Positions 25,230 to 32,451 of a DNA stretch of 32,451 bases are shown one piece after another. A program made the translations under genes and the position numbers. The stretch lies in NCBI RefSeq assembly GCF_030272895.1, contig NZ_JALRNF010000054.1, forward strand, positions 1 through 32,451, read 5' to 3'. This DNA is from Pseudomonas sp. BGr12 (GTDB lineage: Bacteria; Pseudomonadota; Gammaproteobacteria; Pseudomonadales; Pseudomonadaceae). The notes beneath the pieces are model-generated. The model had not been told where the DNA came from. It did not search any database and saw only the letters and a list, made by a program, of their open reading frames with translations. Numbering within the stretch: position 1 is the first letter of the stretch; each line of letters starts with the position of its first letter.

Positions 25230-27377
25230 ATGCAGCCACTGATCAATTACTTCAAGATGCTACTGCGCCCGGGGCCGGACACCTTCCGCTTCGCCCTGCG
25301 CACTATCATCGCCTGCCTGTTGACCCTGTACCTGGCATTCATTTTCGACCTCGACCAGCCCAAGTGGTCGATCATGGCGGTGTTCATCGTCAGCCTGCCC
25401 CTGGGCGGCATGACCCTGCAGCGTAGTTTCGCCCAGGTGGTCGGCACTACGGTGGGCGCGGCCGTGGCGGTGCTGATCATGGCGCTGTTTCCCCAGGCGC
25501 CTTGGCCCTTCATGGTCACCCTGGCGTTGTGGTTGGCCCTGTGCACGGCGGGCGGCACCTTGCTGCGCTACACCAGCTCCCATGCCTTCGTGCTCAGCGG
25601 TTTTACCGCCGTGGTGGTGGCCATGCTGGCAATCCCCGAGCAGGACAACACCTTGATGCTGGCCATCACCCGGGTCACCGAAACCCTGTTGGCGGTCGCC
25701 TGCGTGTGTGTGGTCAGCCTGCTCGGCGCCCGGCCCCAGGCGGTTGCCACGGGCTACTTTGCCAAGGTCGACCACCTGATCAAGCTGATGGCCAGCCATG
25801 CGGCAGCGGCCATACGCGGTGACGAGGGCTCCGCCGAGTTCAACAAGCGGCAAATGCAGATACTCGGCGAAATCAGTGCCCTTGAAGGCTTGCGTCGGCA
25901 CCTGTACTTCGATGCGCCGCACTTGCGTGGTGCCAACGGCCTGGTGCAGCTGCTGGGCAACCAGTTGGTGCTGCTCAGTTCGCGCCTGACCGTACTGCGC
26001 AACCAGAAGCGCATGATTGCCGAGCGCTGGCAGGGCGCCTATCCCGACTTCATCCAGCAACTGTTGAACGACGAACTGGCCTTCCTCGACCAGTTGGCAG
26101 AACAGGGCCGGGCCATGCCGGCCAGCGCCCGCAAGCATTTCAGCGCCTTGCAGCGACGCTTCGACCAGGCGGCCCTGCAGGCCGAACAGCTAGCCCACAA
26201 CATGCCGGCGACCCTGCGCTCGCTGGCCTGGGCCCTGCGCTGGGAGCAGGCACGGCTGCTGGAGCAACTGAGCGACATGCTCGAACTGAGCGATGCGATC
26301 CAGGAAGGCCGCTCCGGTGACTGCCGGTACCGCCAGCCCCTGACCAACCCGCTGCACCTGGATTTTCGCCTGGCGGCCATGAACGCCAGCCGCGCGTTCA
26401 TCGGCTTGATCGTAGCCGGGTTGATCTGGATCGAGACCGCCTGGGACGGGGCCCGCGCCAGTGTGATTCTGGTCGGCATCCTGTGTTCATTGATGGCGAC
26501 CTTTCCACGCCCGTTGATGGCGGCGCAGAACTACATGCGTGGCTTGGGCCTGGCGCTGGTGGTGTCGGCGTTGTACCAGTTCTGGTTGATTCCCCAGGTG
26601 GTCGATTTCGAGATGCTGGCCTTGCTGCTGGTGCCTTTTCTGTATGTGGTGGCGGTGGGACTGTCCAGTCCCATGACCGCGGGCATCGGCATGGGCCTGG
26701 GGTTGTCGAGCTTCCTGCTGTTCGGGCCGCAGAACATCGGCGCCTGGCAGAACACCGCGATCCAGTGGTTCGAATTCGCCGGCGCCTATGTCTGTGGCGG
26801 GGTGCTGTCGCTGCTGGTGTACGCCTGGCTGTTCCCGTTCAACCCGCAATTGCGCATCGAGCGGCTGTTTCGCGAGACCCGCGAGCAGGTCTATGCCTTG
26901 CTCAAGGGGCCGGCCTCGGATGAGCGCCAGTTCGCCTTCGAAAGCCGCATGGTCGACCGCCTGACCCTGATCCTCGGCCTGCTGCCAGCCACCCGGGACG
27001 CCCGTTCGCAAGCGCTGTTCGAGGTCAACCTGGCGTGCATGTCCCTGGGCGTGGCGTTGCGTCAGTTGCAGGAGCAAGGCCGGGCCAACCGCCTGGTGGC
27101 GGACAGTACCCGCGAACGGTTGGAGCAGGTGCTGCGCGATACCGGTCGCTATGTGGCCGGGCGTACCCGGGTACAACTGCCAGCGTTGCTCGATACCCTG
27201 CAAGCGCTGGGGGAAGAACTCGACGTTCTGCATGGCCAACAGTTCGCCGCGCCTGCCGAGCAATTGCGTTCGCTGTTTCGCATTCGTGTGGCGTTGCTGG
27301 TGATCTCGGGCTTTCTCCAGCACTACAGCACCTACCTTGACCCTGTTGCCGAAGGAGAGCCGGCCCTTGCCCATTGA
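25230..27377 (+). CDS. FUSC-family (AaeB-like) aromatic acid efflux membrane protein
   Basis: A 715-residue protein from the ATG at 25230 (MQPLINYFKMLLRPG), with GAGGG just upstream; the frame stays open to a TTG at 25107, but the added residues look non-coding. Two sets of about five to six membrane helices (residues ~18-170 and ~385-530) are each followed by a large cytoplasmic domain, the two-fold layout of fusaric-acid-resistance/AaeB pumps. FRFALRTIIACLLTLYLAF with DLDQPKWSIMAVFIVS is a family hallmark. It ends inside the next gene (11-base overlap). It should export aromatic carboxylic acids or similar toxic compounds together with the two genes that follow. Confidence 0.9.
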   Translation: MQPLINYFKMLLRPGPDTFRFALRTIIACLLTLYLAFIFDLDQPKWSIMAVFIVSLPLGGMTLQRSFAQVVGTTVGAAVAVLIMALFPQAPWPFMVTLALWLALCTAGGTLLRYTSSHAFVLSGFTAVVVAMLAIPEQDNTLMLAITRVTETLLAVACVCVVSLLGARPQAVATGYFAKVDHLIKLMASHAAAAIRGDEGSAEFNKRQMQILGEISALEGLRRHLYFDAPHLRGANGLVQLLGNQLVLLSSRLTVLRNQKRMIAERWQGAYPDFIQQLLNDELAFLDQLAEQGRAMPASARKHFSALQRRFDQAALQAEQLAHNMPATLRSLAWALRWEQARLLEQLSDMLELSDAIQEGRSGDCRYRQPLTNPLHLDFRLAAMNASRAFIGLIVAGLIWIETAWDGARASVILVGILCSLMATFPRPLMAAQNYMRGLGLALVVSALYQFWLIPQVVDFEMLALLLVPFLYVVAVGLSSPMTAGIGMGLGLSSFLLFGPQNIGAWQNTAIQWFEFAGAYVCGGVLSLLVYAWLFPFNPQLRIERLFRETREQVYALLKGPASDERQFAFESRMVDRLTLILGLLPATRDARSQALFEVNLACMSLGVALRQLQEQGRANRLVADSTRERLEQVLRDTGRYVAGRTRVQLPALLDTLQALGEELDVLHGQQFAAPAEQLRSLFRIRVALLVISGFLQHYSTYLDPVAEGEPALAH

Positions 27378-27567
27378 TTTCGAGGTGGGCGGCGTCTACC
27401 TGCCGCCGATTGCCCAGGCGTTGCTGTTGGCGATGCCATTGTTGTTCGTGCTGCTGTGGCTGCTGCAACGCCTGGGCGTGATGCAGCGGGTGTGGCACCC
27501 AGCGCTGTTCGAAGGGGCGCTGTACACCTGCCTGTGCGCCTTGATCATTCTGTTCATGGGGAGTTGA
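27367..27567 (+). CDS. DUF1656 small membrane protein (AaeX-like)
   Basis: A 66-residue protein with two hydrophobic segments (IAQALLLAMPLLFVLLWLL and a late LYTCLCALIILFMG). MPIDFEVGGVYLPP is the typical DUF1656 N-terminus, which sets the start at a TTG at 27367 with AAGGAG at 27351-27356; the frame is open to a TTG at 27337. It overlaps the pump gene by 11 bases and is followed by the membrane fusion gene after 4 bases, as in aaeX-aaeA-aaeB type operons. Its exact role in these pumps is not known. Confidence 0.85.
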   Translation: MPIDFEVGGVYLPPIAQALLLAMPLLFVLLWLLQRLGVMQRVWHPALFEGALYTCLCALIILFMGS

Positions 27568-27571
27568 AGCG

Positions 27572-28513
27572 GTGAAGAAACTTGTGGCCCAGGCATCGAC
27601 CCTGGCAATCGTGGCCCTGGCACTGGTGCTTGGCTGGTACGCCTGGGAGCATTACACCCGCGCACCCTGGACCCGCGATGCGCGGGTGCGCGCCGATGTG
27701 GTGACCCTGTCGGCCGATGTCTCGGGGCGAATCACCGAGTTGCGGGTGGAGGATAACCAGCACGTCAACAAGGGCGACCTGCTGTTGGTGATCGACCCGG
27801 CGCGCTATACCCTGGCGGTGGAACATGCGCGCCGGGCCGTGGAAGTGGCCCGGGCCAGCGAGGGCCTGGCCCGGGCGCAGATTGTTTCCAGCCAGGCCTT
27901 GCTCAAGCAGCGCCAGAGCGAGGAGCAACGCCGGCGCACCCTCAAGCAGGGCTTTGCGATTTCCGGCGAAGAGTGGGAAAAATCCAGTACCGATGTTGCC
28001 GTGGCCCAGGCCGAGCTGATGCGCGGCGAGTCGGACCTGACCCTGGCCCTGGCCAACAGCCAGCTGGCGGTTGCGGCCCTGACCCAGGCCGAGCTCGACC
28101 TTGAGCGCACACGCATCCATGCGCCGGTCAGCGGCTACGTGACCAACCTGTTGACCCGCCAGGGCGACTACGCCAGCAGCGGGGTGGCGCTGCTGGCCCT
28201 GGTCGACAGCAGCTCGTTCCATGTCAGCGGTTATTTCGAGGAAACCAAGCTGCCGCGCATCCACATCGGCAGCCCGGTGCACATCGCGCTGATGAGCGGC
28301 GAGCAGTTCGAAGGCAAGGTGCAGAGCATCGCCTACGCCATCACCGACCGCGAAAACGCCCCGGGCAACCGCCTGTTGGCCAACGTCAACCCCAGCTACA
28401 CCTGGGTCAAACTGGCCCAGCGGGTGCCGGTGCGCATCGAGATCGACCCGGGCTATGCCGGCAAGGACAGCTTGCGTGCCGGCACCACGGCCACAGTGAC
28501 CGTGCGCGAATAG
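27572..28513 (+). CDS. HlyD/AaeA-type membrane fusion protein of efflux pump
   Basis: A 313-residue protein starting with GTG. One N-terminal membrane anchor (residues ~8-24, STLAIVALALVLGWYAW) is followed by a lipoyl-like half (VVTLSADVSGRITELRVEDNQ), an alpha-helical hairpin (about 75-180), the second lipoyl half (RIHAPVSGYVTNL) and a beta-barrel domain. It links the FUSC pump to an outer-membrane channel, which is not encoded here. It follows the DUF1656 gene by 4 bases. Confidence 0.92.
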   Translation: MKKLVAQASTLAIVALALVLGWYAWEHYTRAPWTRDARVRADVVTLSADVSGRITELRVEDNQHVNKGDLLLVIDPARYTLAVEHARRAVEVARASEGLARAQIVSSQALLKQRQSEEQRRRTLKQGFAISGEEWEKSSTDVAVAQAELMRGESDLTLALANSQLAVAALTQAELDLERTRIHAPVSGYVTNLLTRQGDYASSGVALLALVDSSSFHVSGYFEETKLPRIHIGSPVHIALMSGEQFEGKVQSIAYAITDRENAPGNRLLANVNPSYTWVKLAQRVPVRIEIDPGYAGKDSLRAGTTATVTVRE

Positions 28514-28569
28514 GGTCAAGATGGTAGGCTTTTCGCCGTTTTTGCCAACCGACGCGAACATCGCCGCCC

Positions 28570-29070
28570 ATGATCCTCAACGCTGCTGTCTTTTTCTGCA
28601 CCCTGGTGGCCATGGAAGGCGTCGGCTACCTGGCGCATCGCTATATCATGCATGGCTGGGGCTGGTTCCTGCATCGCTCGCACCACGAGCCGCACCTGGG
28701 GGCGCTGGAAACCAACGATGTCTACCTGGCGGCCCTGGCCCTGATCGCCTTTGCCCTGGTGGCCCTGGGCCGGGCCGGGTATGCGCCGCTGCAGTGGGTG
28801 GGGGCGGGTGTCGCGGCGTTCGGGGTGATCTACGTGATCGTCCATGACGGCATCGTTCACCGGCACTGGCCGTTCAAGCCAAGACCGCGCAATCGCTACC
28901 TCAAGCGGCTGTACAAGGCGCATTTGCTCCATCATGCCTTGAAGGGCCGGGACAACAGCGTGTCGTTCGGTTTTCTCTATGCACCGCCCATGCACCGGCT
29001 CAAGCGCCAGCTGCGCGCCCGCCGGGCTGTGGGAGCGGCGGTGCGACGACTCGACTTGCCCCGCGATTGA
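28570..29070 (+). CDS. crtZ: Beta-carotene 3-hydroxylase-like (CrtZ, fatty acid hydroxylase superfamily)
   Basis: A 166-residue membrane di-iron hydroxylase. All histidine clusters are present: HRYIMH, HRSHHEP, HDGIVHRHWPF and HLLHHA, with the CrtZ signature SFGFLYAPP. It resembles the Pantoea-type CrtZ along its length. The ATG at 28570 matches the usual CrtZ N-terminus, although the ribosome site is poor. The last ~15 residues (AVGAAVRRLDLPRD) are encoded by a REP arm, so the C-terminus seems extended or replaced by repeat DNA. No other carotenoid genes are in the window, so the substrate is uncertain; an imported or non-carotenoid substrate is possible. Confidence 0.88.
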   Translation: MILNAAVFFCTLVAMEGVGYLAHRYIMHGWGWFLHRSHHEPHLGALETNDVYLAALALIAFALVALGRAGYAPLQWVGAGVAAFGVIYVIVHDGIVHRHWPFKPRPRNRYLKRLYKAHLLHHALKGRDNSVSFGFLYAPPMHRLKRQLRARRAVGAAVRRLDLPRD

Positions 29071-29109
29071 ACACAGCACCGCATCGCGGGACAAGCCCGC
29101 TCCCACAGG
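29026..29109. repeat. REP pair overlapping the crtZ 3' end
   Basis: Arm 1 (about 29026-29067) starts CTGTGGGAGCGG and ends TTGCCCCGCGAT; arm 2 (29083-29109) is inverted and reads ATCGCGGGACAAGCCCGC then TCCCACAGG. Arm 1 carries an interior insertion or degeneration relative to the usual element. It lies within the last codons of crtZ and could end its transcript. Confidence 0.8.
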
Positions 29110-29182
29110 GCGCGCAATTTCGTACAAGATTGTCCGGCGTTCCGGGCGTAGGCTGGAGAGATCCCCCGTTTGGAGTTCGCCC

Positions 29183-30100
29183 ATGAGCCTGCATATCGAA
29201 ACCCCGCTGTTGGCCTCCCGGCCGATGAGCCTGGCCAGCGGCCTGGACATCTGGTTGAAGCTTGACGCCTTGCAACCCTCCGGTTCGTTCAAGCTGCGTG
29301 GTGTCGGCGCGGCCTGTGAAGCCTATGCCAGGCAGGGCAAGCGCCGTTTCGTATCGTCTTCCGGCGGCAATGCCGGCATCGCCGTGGCCTATGCAGGGCG
29401 CTGCCTGGGCCTGGCGGTGACTGTGGTAGTGCCAGAAACCACCACCGAACGGGCCCGGGAGCTGATTCGCCAGGAACAGGCCGAGGTCATTGTCCACGGC
29501 AAGGCCTGGCACGAGGCCAATGCCCTGGCGCTGTCGTTGTTGGGAGACGATGACGCCTACATTCATCCTTTCGACGACCCGCTGCTGTGGACCGGTCATG
29601 CCACGATGATCGACGAAGTGGCCCGCGCCGGTTTCAAGCCCGATGCCGTGGTGCTCTCGGTGGGCGGTGGCGGGCTGTTCAGCGGGGTGTGTGAAGGCCT
29701 TGAGCGCAACGGCTGGGGCCAGGTGCCGGTGTTCGCGGTAGAAACCCAAGGCGCGGCTTCACTGGCGGCGGCCATGCGCGCACAGCAGTTGGTCGCACTG
29801 GACAGCGTCAACACCGTGGCGACCTCGCTTGCCGCCCGGCAGGTGTGCCAGCGGGCCTTCGAGTGGAGCCAGCAGCGACCGGTGTACAGCCATGTGGTCA
29901 GCGACCAGGCCGCACTGGACGCCTGTGAGCGTTTTCTCTCGGATCACCGCCTGCTGGTGGAACCGGCCTGTGGCGCGGCGCTGGCTCTGGGCTACGCCCC
30001 GAGCGATGAACTCAATCGCTACCAGAAGGTGCTGATGGTGGTCTGCGGCGGCGTCACGGCGACCATCGACCAGATCCGCCAGTGGCGGGCGGCCTGCTAG
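29183..30100 (+). CDS. PLP-dependent serine/threonine dehydratase
   Basis: A 305-residue fold-type II PLP enzyme. The PLP lysine is Lys37 in PSGSFKLRG; SSGGNAGIA is the PLP-ring Asn loop; SVGGGGLFSG is the phosphate-binding tetraglycine loop. The short length without an ACT domain fits catabolic L-serine dehydratases, which turn serine (or threonine) into pyruvate (or 2-oxobutyrate) and ammonia. The ATG at 29183 has GGAG 8 bases upstream; in-frame upstream sequence is REP-derived. The AraC gene begins at the next base after the stop. Confidence 0.9.
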   Translation: MSLHIETPLLASRPMSLASGLDIWLKLDALQPSGSFKLRGVGAACEAYARQGKRRFVSSSGGNAGIAVAYAGRCLGLAVTVVVPETTTERARELIRQEQAEVIVHGKAWHEANALALSLLGDDDAYIHPFDDPLLWTGHATMIDEVARAGFKPDAVVLSVGGGGLFSGVCEGLERNGWGQVPVFAVETQGAASLAAAMRAQQLVALDSVNTVATSLAARQVCQRAFEWSQQRPVYSHVVSDQAALDACERFLSDHRLLVEPACGAALALGYAPSDELNRYQKVLMVVCGGVTATIDQIRQWRAAC

Positions 30101-30916
30101 GTGGACAGCGTCGTCCATCAAGCCCCCGGGCATCCTGGCGTGCGCCTGATCGATGGCCGTTACCAGCGCTTTGCCTTTCCCCGGCACTTTCACCTGGAGT
30201 ACCACATCGGCCTGATGGTCAGCGGCCAGCAGCGCTACACGGCCGGGGGCGAACGGCAGCTGGCCGGGGCAGGGGACATCCTGCTGATGGCCCCGGAGCA
30301 TGTCCATGACGGTGCCAGCGCGGACGACCGGGGCTACGGCATCCGTATCCTGACCCTCGATCCGGCCTGGCTGGATGAGGTCAGTCGCGACCTCAGTGAT
30401 GGCCGCCAGGGCTTGCCCCTGCTCAACGCCAGGCAGTTGCGCGACCCGCGGTTGCAAAAAATGCTCGATGGCCTGCACCACCAGCACGACGCGCTGGCCT
30501 TCCAGAGCCAGTTGTGGGAAACCCTGGCGTTGTTGTTCGGGCTAGGTTCGACCCTGCGTGTCAGCGAACACGCCAACGGCTTCGATCCGGAACGTTGGCG
30601 ACAGTTGCGCGAATGGCTGGAATCACGTCTTGATCTGCCGCCAAGTCTCGAAGAAATGGCGGCCTTCGTCGATCTGAGCCCCTGGCAACTGTTGCGCCGA
30701 TTTCGCAACCACTGCGGCCTGCCGCCCCAGCAATGGCTGACCCAGCTACGTCTGGAACGTGCCTTGCCCCGGGTGCTGGCGGGGCACCCCGTCAGCCAGG
30801 TCGCCCAGGACCTGGGGTTCTACGACCAGGCCCATTTCAGCCGTCTGTTTCGCCGCACCTACGGCGCGCCACCGCGCAGCCTGGCCATCGGCCAGCTACG
30901 CGGGAATATTTTTTAA
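30101..30916 (+). CDS. AraC-family transcriptional regulator
   Basis: A 271-residue protein starting with GTG directly after the dehydratase TAG. The N-terminal half is an AraC cupin (HFHLEYHIGLMVSGQQRY, GDILLMAPEHVHDG). The C-terminal half has both helix-turn-helix motifs (LEEMAAFVDLSPWQLLRRFR and PVSQVAQDLGFYDQAHFSRLFRR). The ribosome site is weak and translation is probably coupled to the dehydratase. It may control the dehydratase operon or the NCS1 permease gene downstream. Confidence 0.9.
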   Translation: MDSVVHQAPGHPGVRLIDGRYQRFAFPRHFHLEYHIGLMVSGQQRYTAGGERQLAGAGDILLMAPEHVHDGASADDRGYGIRILTLDPAWLDEVSRDLSDGRQGLPLLNARQLRDPRLQKMLDGLHHQHDALAFQSQLWETLALLFGLGSTLRVSEHANGFDPERWRQLREWLESRLDLPPSLEEMAAFVDLSPWQLLRRFRNHCGLPPQQWLTQLRLERALPRVLAGHPVSQVAQDLGFYDQAHFSRLFRRTYGAPPRSLAIGQLRGNIF

Positions 30917-31009
30917 GGTCTGAAGGAACATATTTAGTAATTTTCCTCGCGTCGCCCTTTGCTCATGATCACACCCACAAGAAAGCGCCCGTCGTGCCGG
31001 CGCTATCGA

Positions 31010-31025
31010 AGTACGACCACGTACT
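31010..31025. promoter_or_regulatory. Short palindrome before the NCS1 permease gene
   Basis: AGTACG-acca-CGTACT is a 6-bp perfect inverted repeat located 22 bases upstream of the permease ATG. A second inverted repeat, AGCGCC / GGCGCT, spans 30984-31004. Either could be an operator or part of a leader hairpin. Confidence 0.3.
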
Positions 31026-31047
31026 CATCCTTGCCTTGGAGTTCGTC

Positions 31048-32451
31048 ATGAGCAGTACCGCAACATCCGCCCCACTCATCGAAAAACATACGATCGGCTA
31101 CGTGCCCCCGCAGGATCGCCATGGAAAGGTAAGGGACCTGTTCACCCTCTGGTTCGGCGGCAACATCGCACCGCTACCGATCGTCACCGGCGCCCTGGGC
31201 GTGCAATTGTTCGGCCTGAATCTGGTCTGGGGCATCATCGCCATCCTGGTCGGCCATCTGGTCGGCGGCGTACTGATGGCCCTGCATTCGGCCCAGGGGC
31301 CGCAAATGGGCATTCCGCAGATGATCCAGAGCCGCGCCCAGTTCGGCTCCCTGGGCGCCTTGCTGGTGGTGGTGATCGCCGGCGTGATGTACGTCGGCTT
31401 CTTTGCCTCCAACATCGTCCTGGCCGGTAAATCCCTGCACGGCGTGGTCGACAGCGTGCCGGTGCCGGTGGGCATTGTCATCGGTGCCCTGGGTTCGGGG
31501 ATCATCGGCATCATCGGCTACCGCTTCATCCACGTGCTCAACCGCATCGGCACCTGGGTGCTGGGGATCGGTATCGTGGTGGGCTTTGCCTATATCCTCA
31601 CCCATATCCAGACCGACGATTTCCTCAGCCGCGGCACCTTCAACCTGTCGGGCTGGCTGGCCACCGTGTCGCTGGCGGCACTCTGGCAGATCGCCTTTGC
31701 CCCCTACGTCTCGGACTATTCGCGCTATCTGCCGCAGGATGTCGGCGTGGCGTCGACCTTCTGGGCGACCTACCTGGGCTCGGCCCTGGGTTCGAGCCTG
31801 TCGTTCGTGTTCGGCGCGGTAGCGGTGCTGGCCACCCCGGCGGGCATGGACACCATGGACGCGGTCAAGCTCGCCACCGGTGCCATCGGGCCGTTGATGC
31901 TGGTGTTGTTCCTGCTCAGCGTGATCAGCCACAACGCCCTGAACCTGTATGGCGCGGTGCTCTCGGTGATCACCTTGCTGCAGACCTTCGCCCACCGCTG
32001 GATTCCGACCGCCAAGAGCCGCGCGGTGCTGTCGCTGATCGTCCTGGCCGGCTGCTGCGTGGCGGCGGTGTTCGCCTCGGCGGACTTTATCGGCCACTTC
32101 GTCGACATGGTGCTGGCCTTGCTGGTAGTGCTCGTGCCCTGGACAGCGATCAACCTGATCGACTTCTATGCCATCCACAAGGGTAAATACGACATCGATT
32201 CGATCTTCCGTGTCGACGGCGGCATCTATGGACGCTACAACCCGCAGGCCCTGCTGGCCTACGCCATCGGCATCGTGGTGCAGATTCCGTTCATGAACAC
32301 GCCGCTGTACGTCGGGCCAGTGTCGGCGCATATCAACGGCGCCGACCTGTCCTGGCTGGTGGGCCTGCTGGTGACCTCGCCGCTGTACTACTGGCTGGCC
32401 AGCCGCGATTCGGCGTACCGTCGCCGGCAGCGGTCGGCGCAACTGGCGATG
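31048..32451 (+). CDS. NCS1-family nucleobase/cytosine-type permease (3' end outside window)
   Basis: The frame is open from the ATG at 31048 (MSSTATSAPLIEKHTIGYVP) to the window end, giving 468 residues; the family is usually 420-500 residues, so little is missing. GGAG precedes the ATG. About 12 membrane helices are visible. LFTLWFGGNIAPLPIVTGALG is the NCS1 helix-1 signature, and AFAPYVSDYSRYLP is the conserved helix 6 region. It imports a nucleobase or related ring compound (cytosine, purine, hydantoin or a thiamine precursor) by proton or sodium symport; the substrate cannot be chosen from sequence. Confidence 0.9.
   Translation, partial: MSSTATSAPLIEKHTIGYVPPQDRHGKVRDLFTLWFGGNIAPLPIVTGALGVQLFGLNLVWGIIAILVGHLVGGVLMALHSAQGPQMGIPQMIQSRAQFGSLGALLVVVIAGVMYVGFFASNIVLAGKSLHGVVDSVPVPVGIVIGALGSGIIGIIGYRFIHVLNRIGTWVLGIGIVVGFAYILTHIQTDDFLSRGTFNLSGWLATVSLAALWQIAFAPYVSDYSRYLPQDVGVASTFWATYLGSALGSSLSFVFGAVAVLATPAGMDTMDAVKLATGAIGPLMLVLFLLSVISHNALNLYGAVLSVITLLQTFAHRWIPTAKSRAVLSLIVLAGCCVAAVFASADFIGHFVDMVLALLVVLVPWTAINLIDFYAIHKGKYDIDSIFRVDGGIYGRYNPQALLAYAIGIVVQIPFMNTPLYVGPVSAHINGADLSWLVGLLVTSPLYYWLASRDSAYRRRQRSAQLAM

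Overview
The window reads as chromosome of a fluorescent or putida-group Pseudomonas. The grounds are high GC content with GC-rich third positions, several Pseudomonas-type REP palindromes built around TGTGGGAGC...GCCCGCTCCCACA, and gene families typical of the genus. No rRNA, tRNA, CRISPR array, transposase, integrase or replication origin was found. Both edges cut genes: a giant RTX protein at the left and an NCS1 permease at the right.

Layout. (1) 1-5942 is the 3' two thirds or so of a giant calcium-binding, type I secreted surface or extracellular protein. It has large tandem RTX units, then two blocks of seven ~54-residue repeats, then a secretion signal. (2) 5973-9545 is a mixed region: a LuxR-type regulator convergent with the RTX gene, a divergent KfrA-like coiled-coil DNA-binding protein preceded by a near-perfect 22-bp operator-like palindrome, a hypothetical protein of unusual composition, and a GNAT acetyltransferase. 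(3) 9780-18891 is a tightly packed eight-gene + strand catabolic cluster: flavin monooxygenase, RidA-like protein, DUF1028 protein, ArgE-like M20 deacylase, aldehyde dehydrogenase, APC permease, class III aminotransferase and a PotD-like periplasmic binding protein. Convergent to it is a LysR regulator (19095-20006). The set suggests uptake and oxidative breakdown of an amine or N-acyl/amide nitrogen compound, but the substrate cannot be read from sequence. (4) 20165-23983 (- strand) looks like a biopolymer-attack island: an AA10 lytic polysaccharide monooxygenase with two FnIII domains and a chitin-binding module, a metzincin protease with Ig repeats and the remains of a chitin-binding module, and a small TIG-like protein. 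The protease gene is broken twice, by a frameshift in a G5 run and by an in-frame TAA. (5) 24115-28513 holds an MgtC/SapB membrane protein and a divergent three-gene FUSC/DUF1656/HlyD efflux set of the AaeB-AaeX-AaeA type. (6) 28570-32451 holds an orphan carotenoid hydroxylase (crtZ) whose last codons lie in a REP element, a serine/threonine dehydratase, an AraC regulator directly abutting it, and an NCS1 permease cut by the window edge.

Most worth following up: the paired seven-repeat blocks in the RTX protein (possible twin beta-propellers), the doubly broken metalloprotease beside an LPMO that has no visible signal peptide, the monooxygenase-to-aminotransferase cluster with an Arg-less Rid protein and an orphan binding protein, and the KfrA-like gene with its palindrome. 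I did not see a wholly unknown system that I could defend. The catabolic cluster is the best candidate for undescribed biochemistry.
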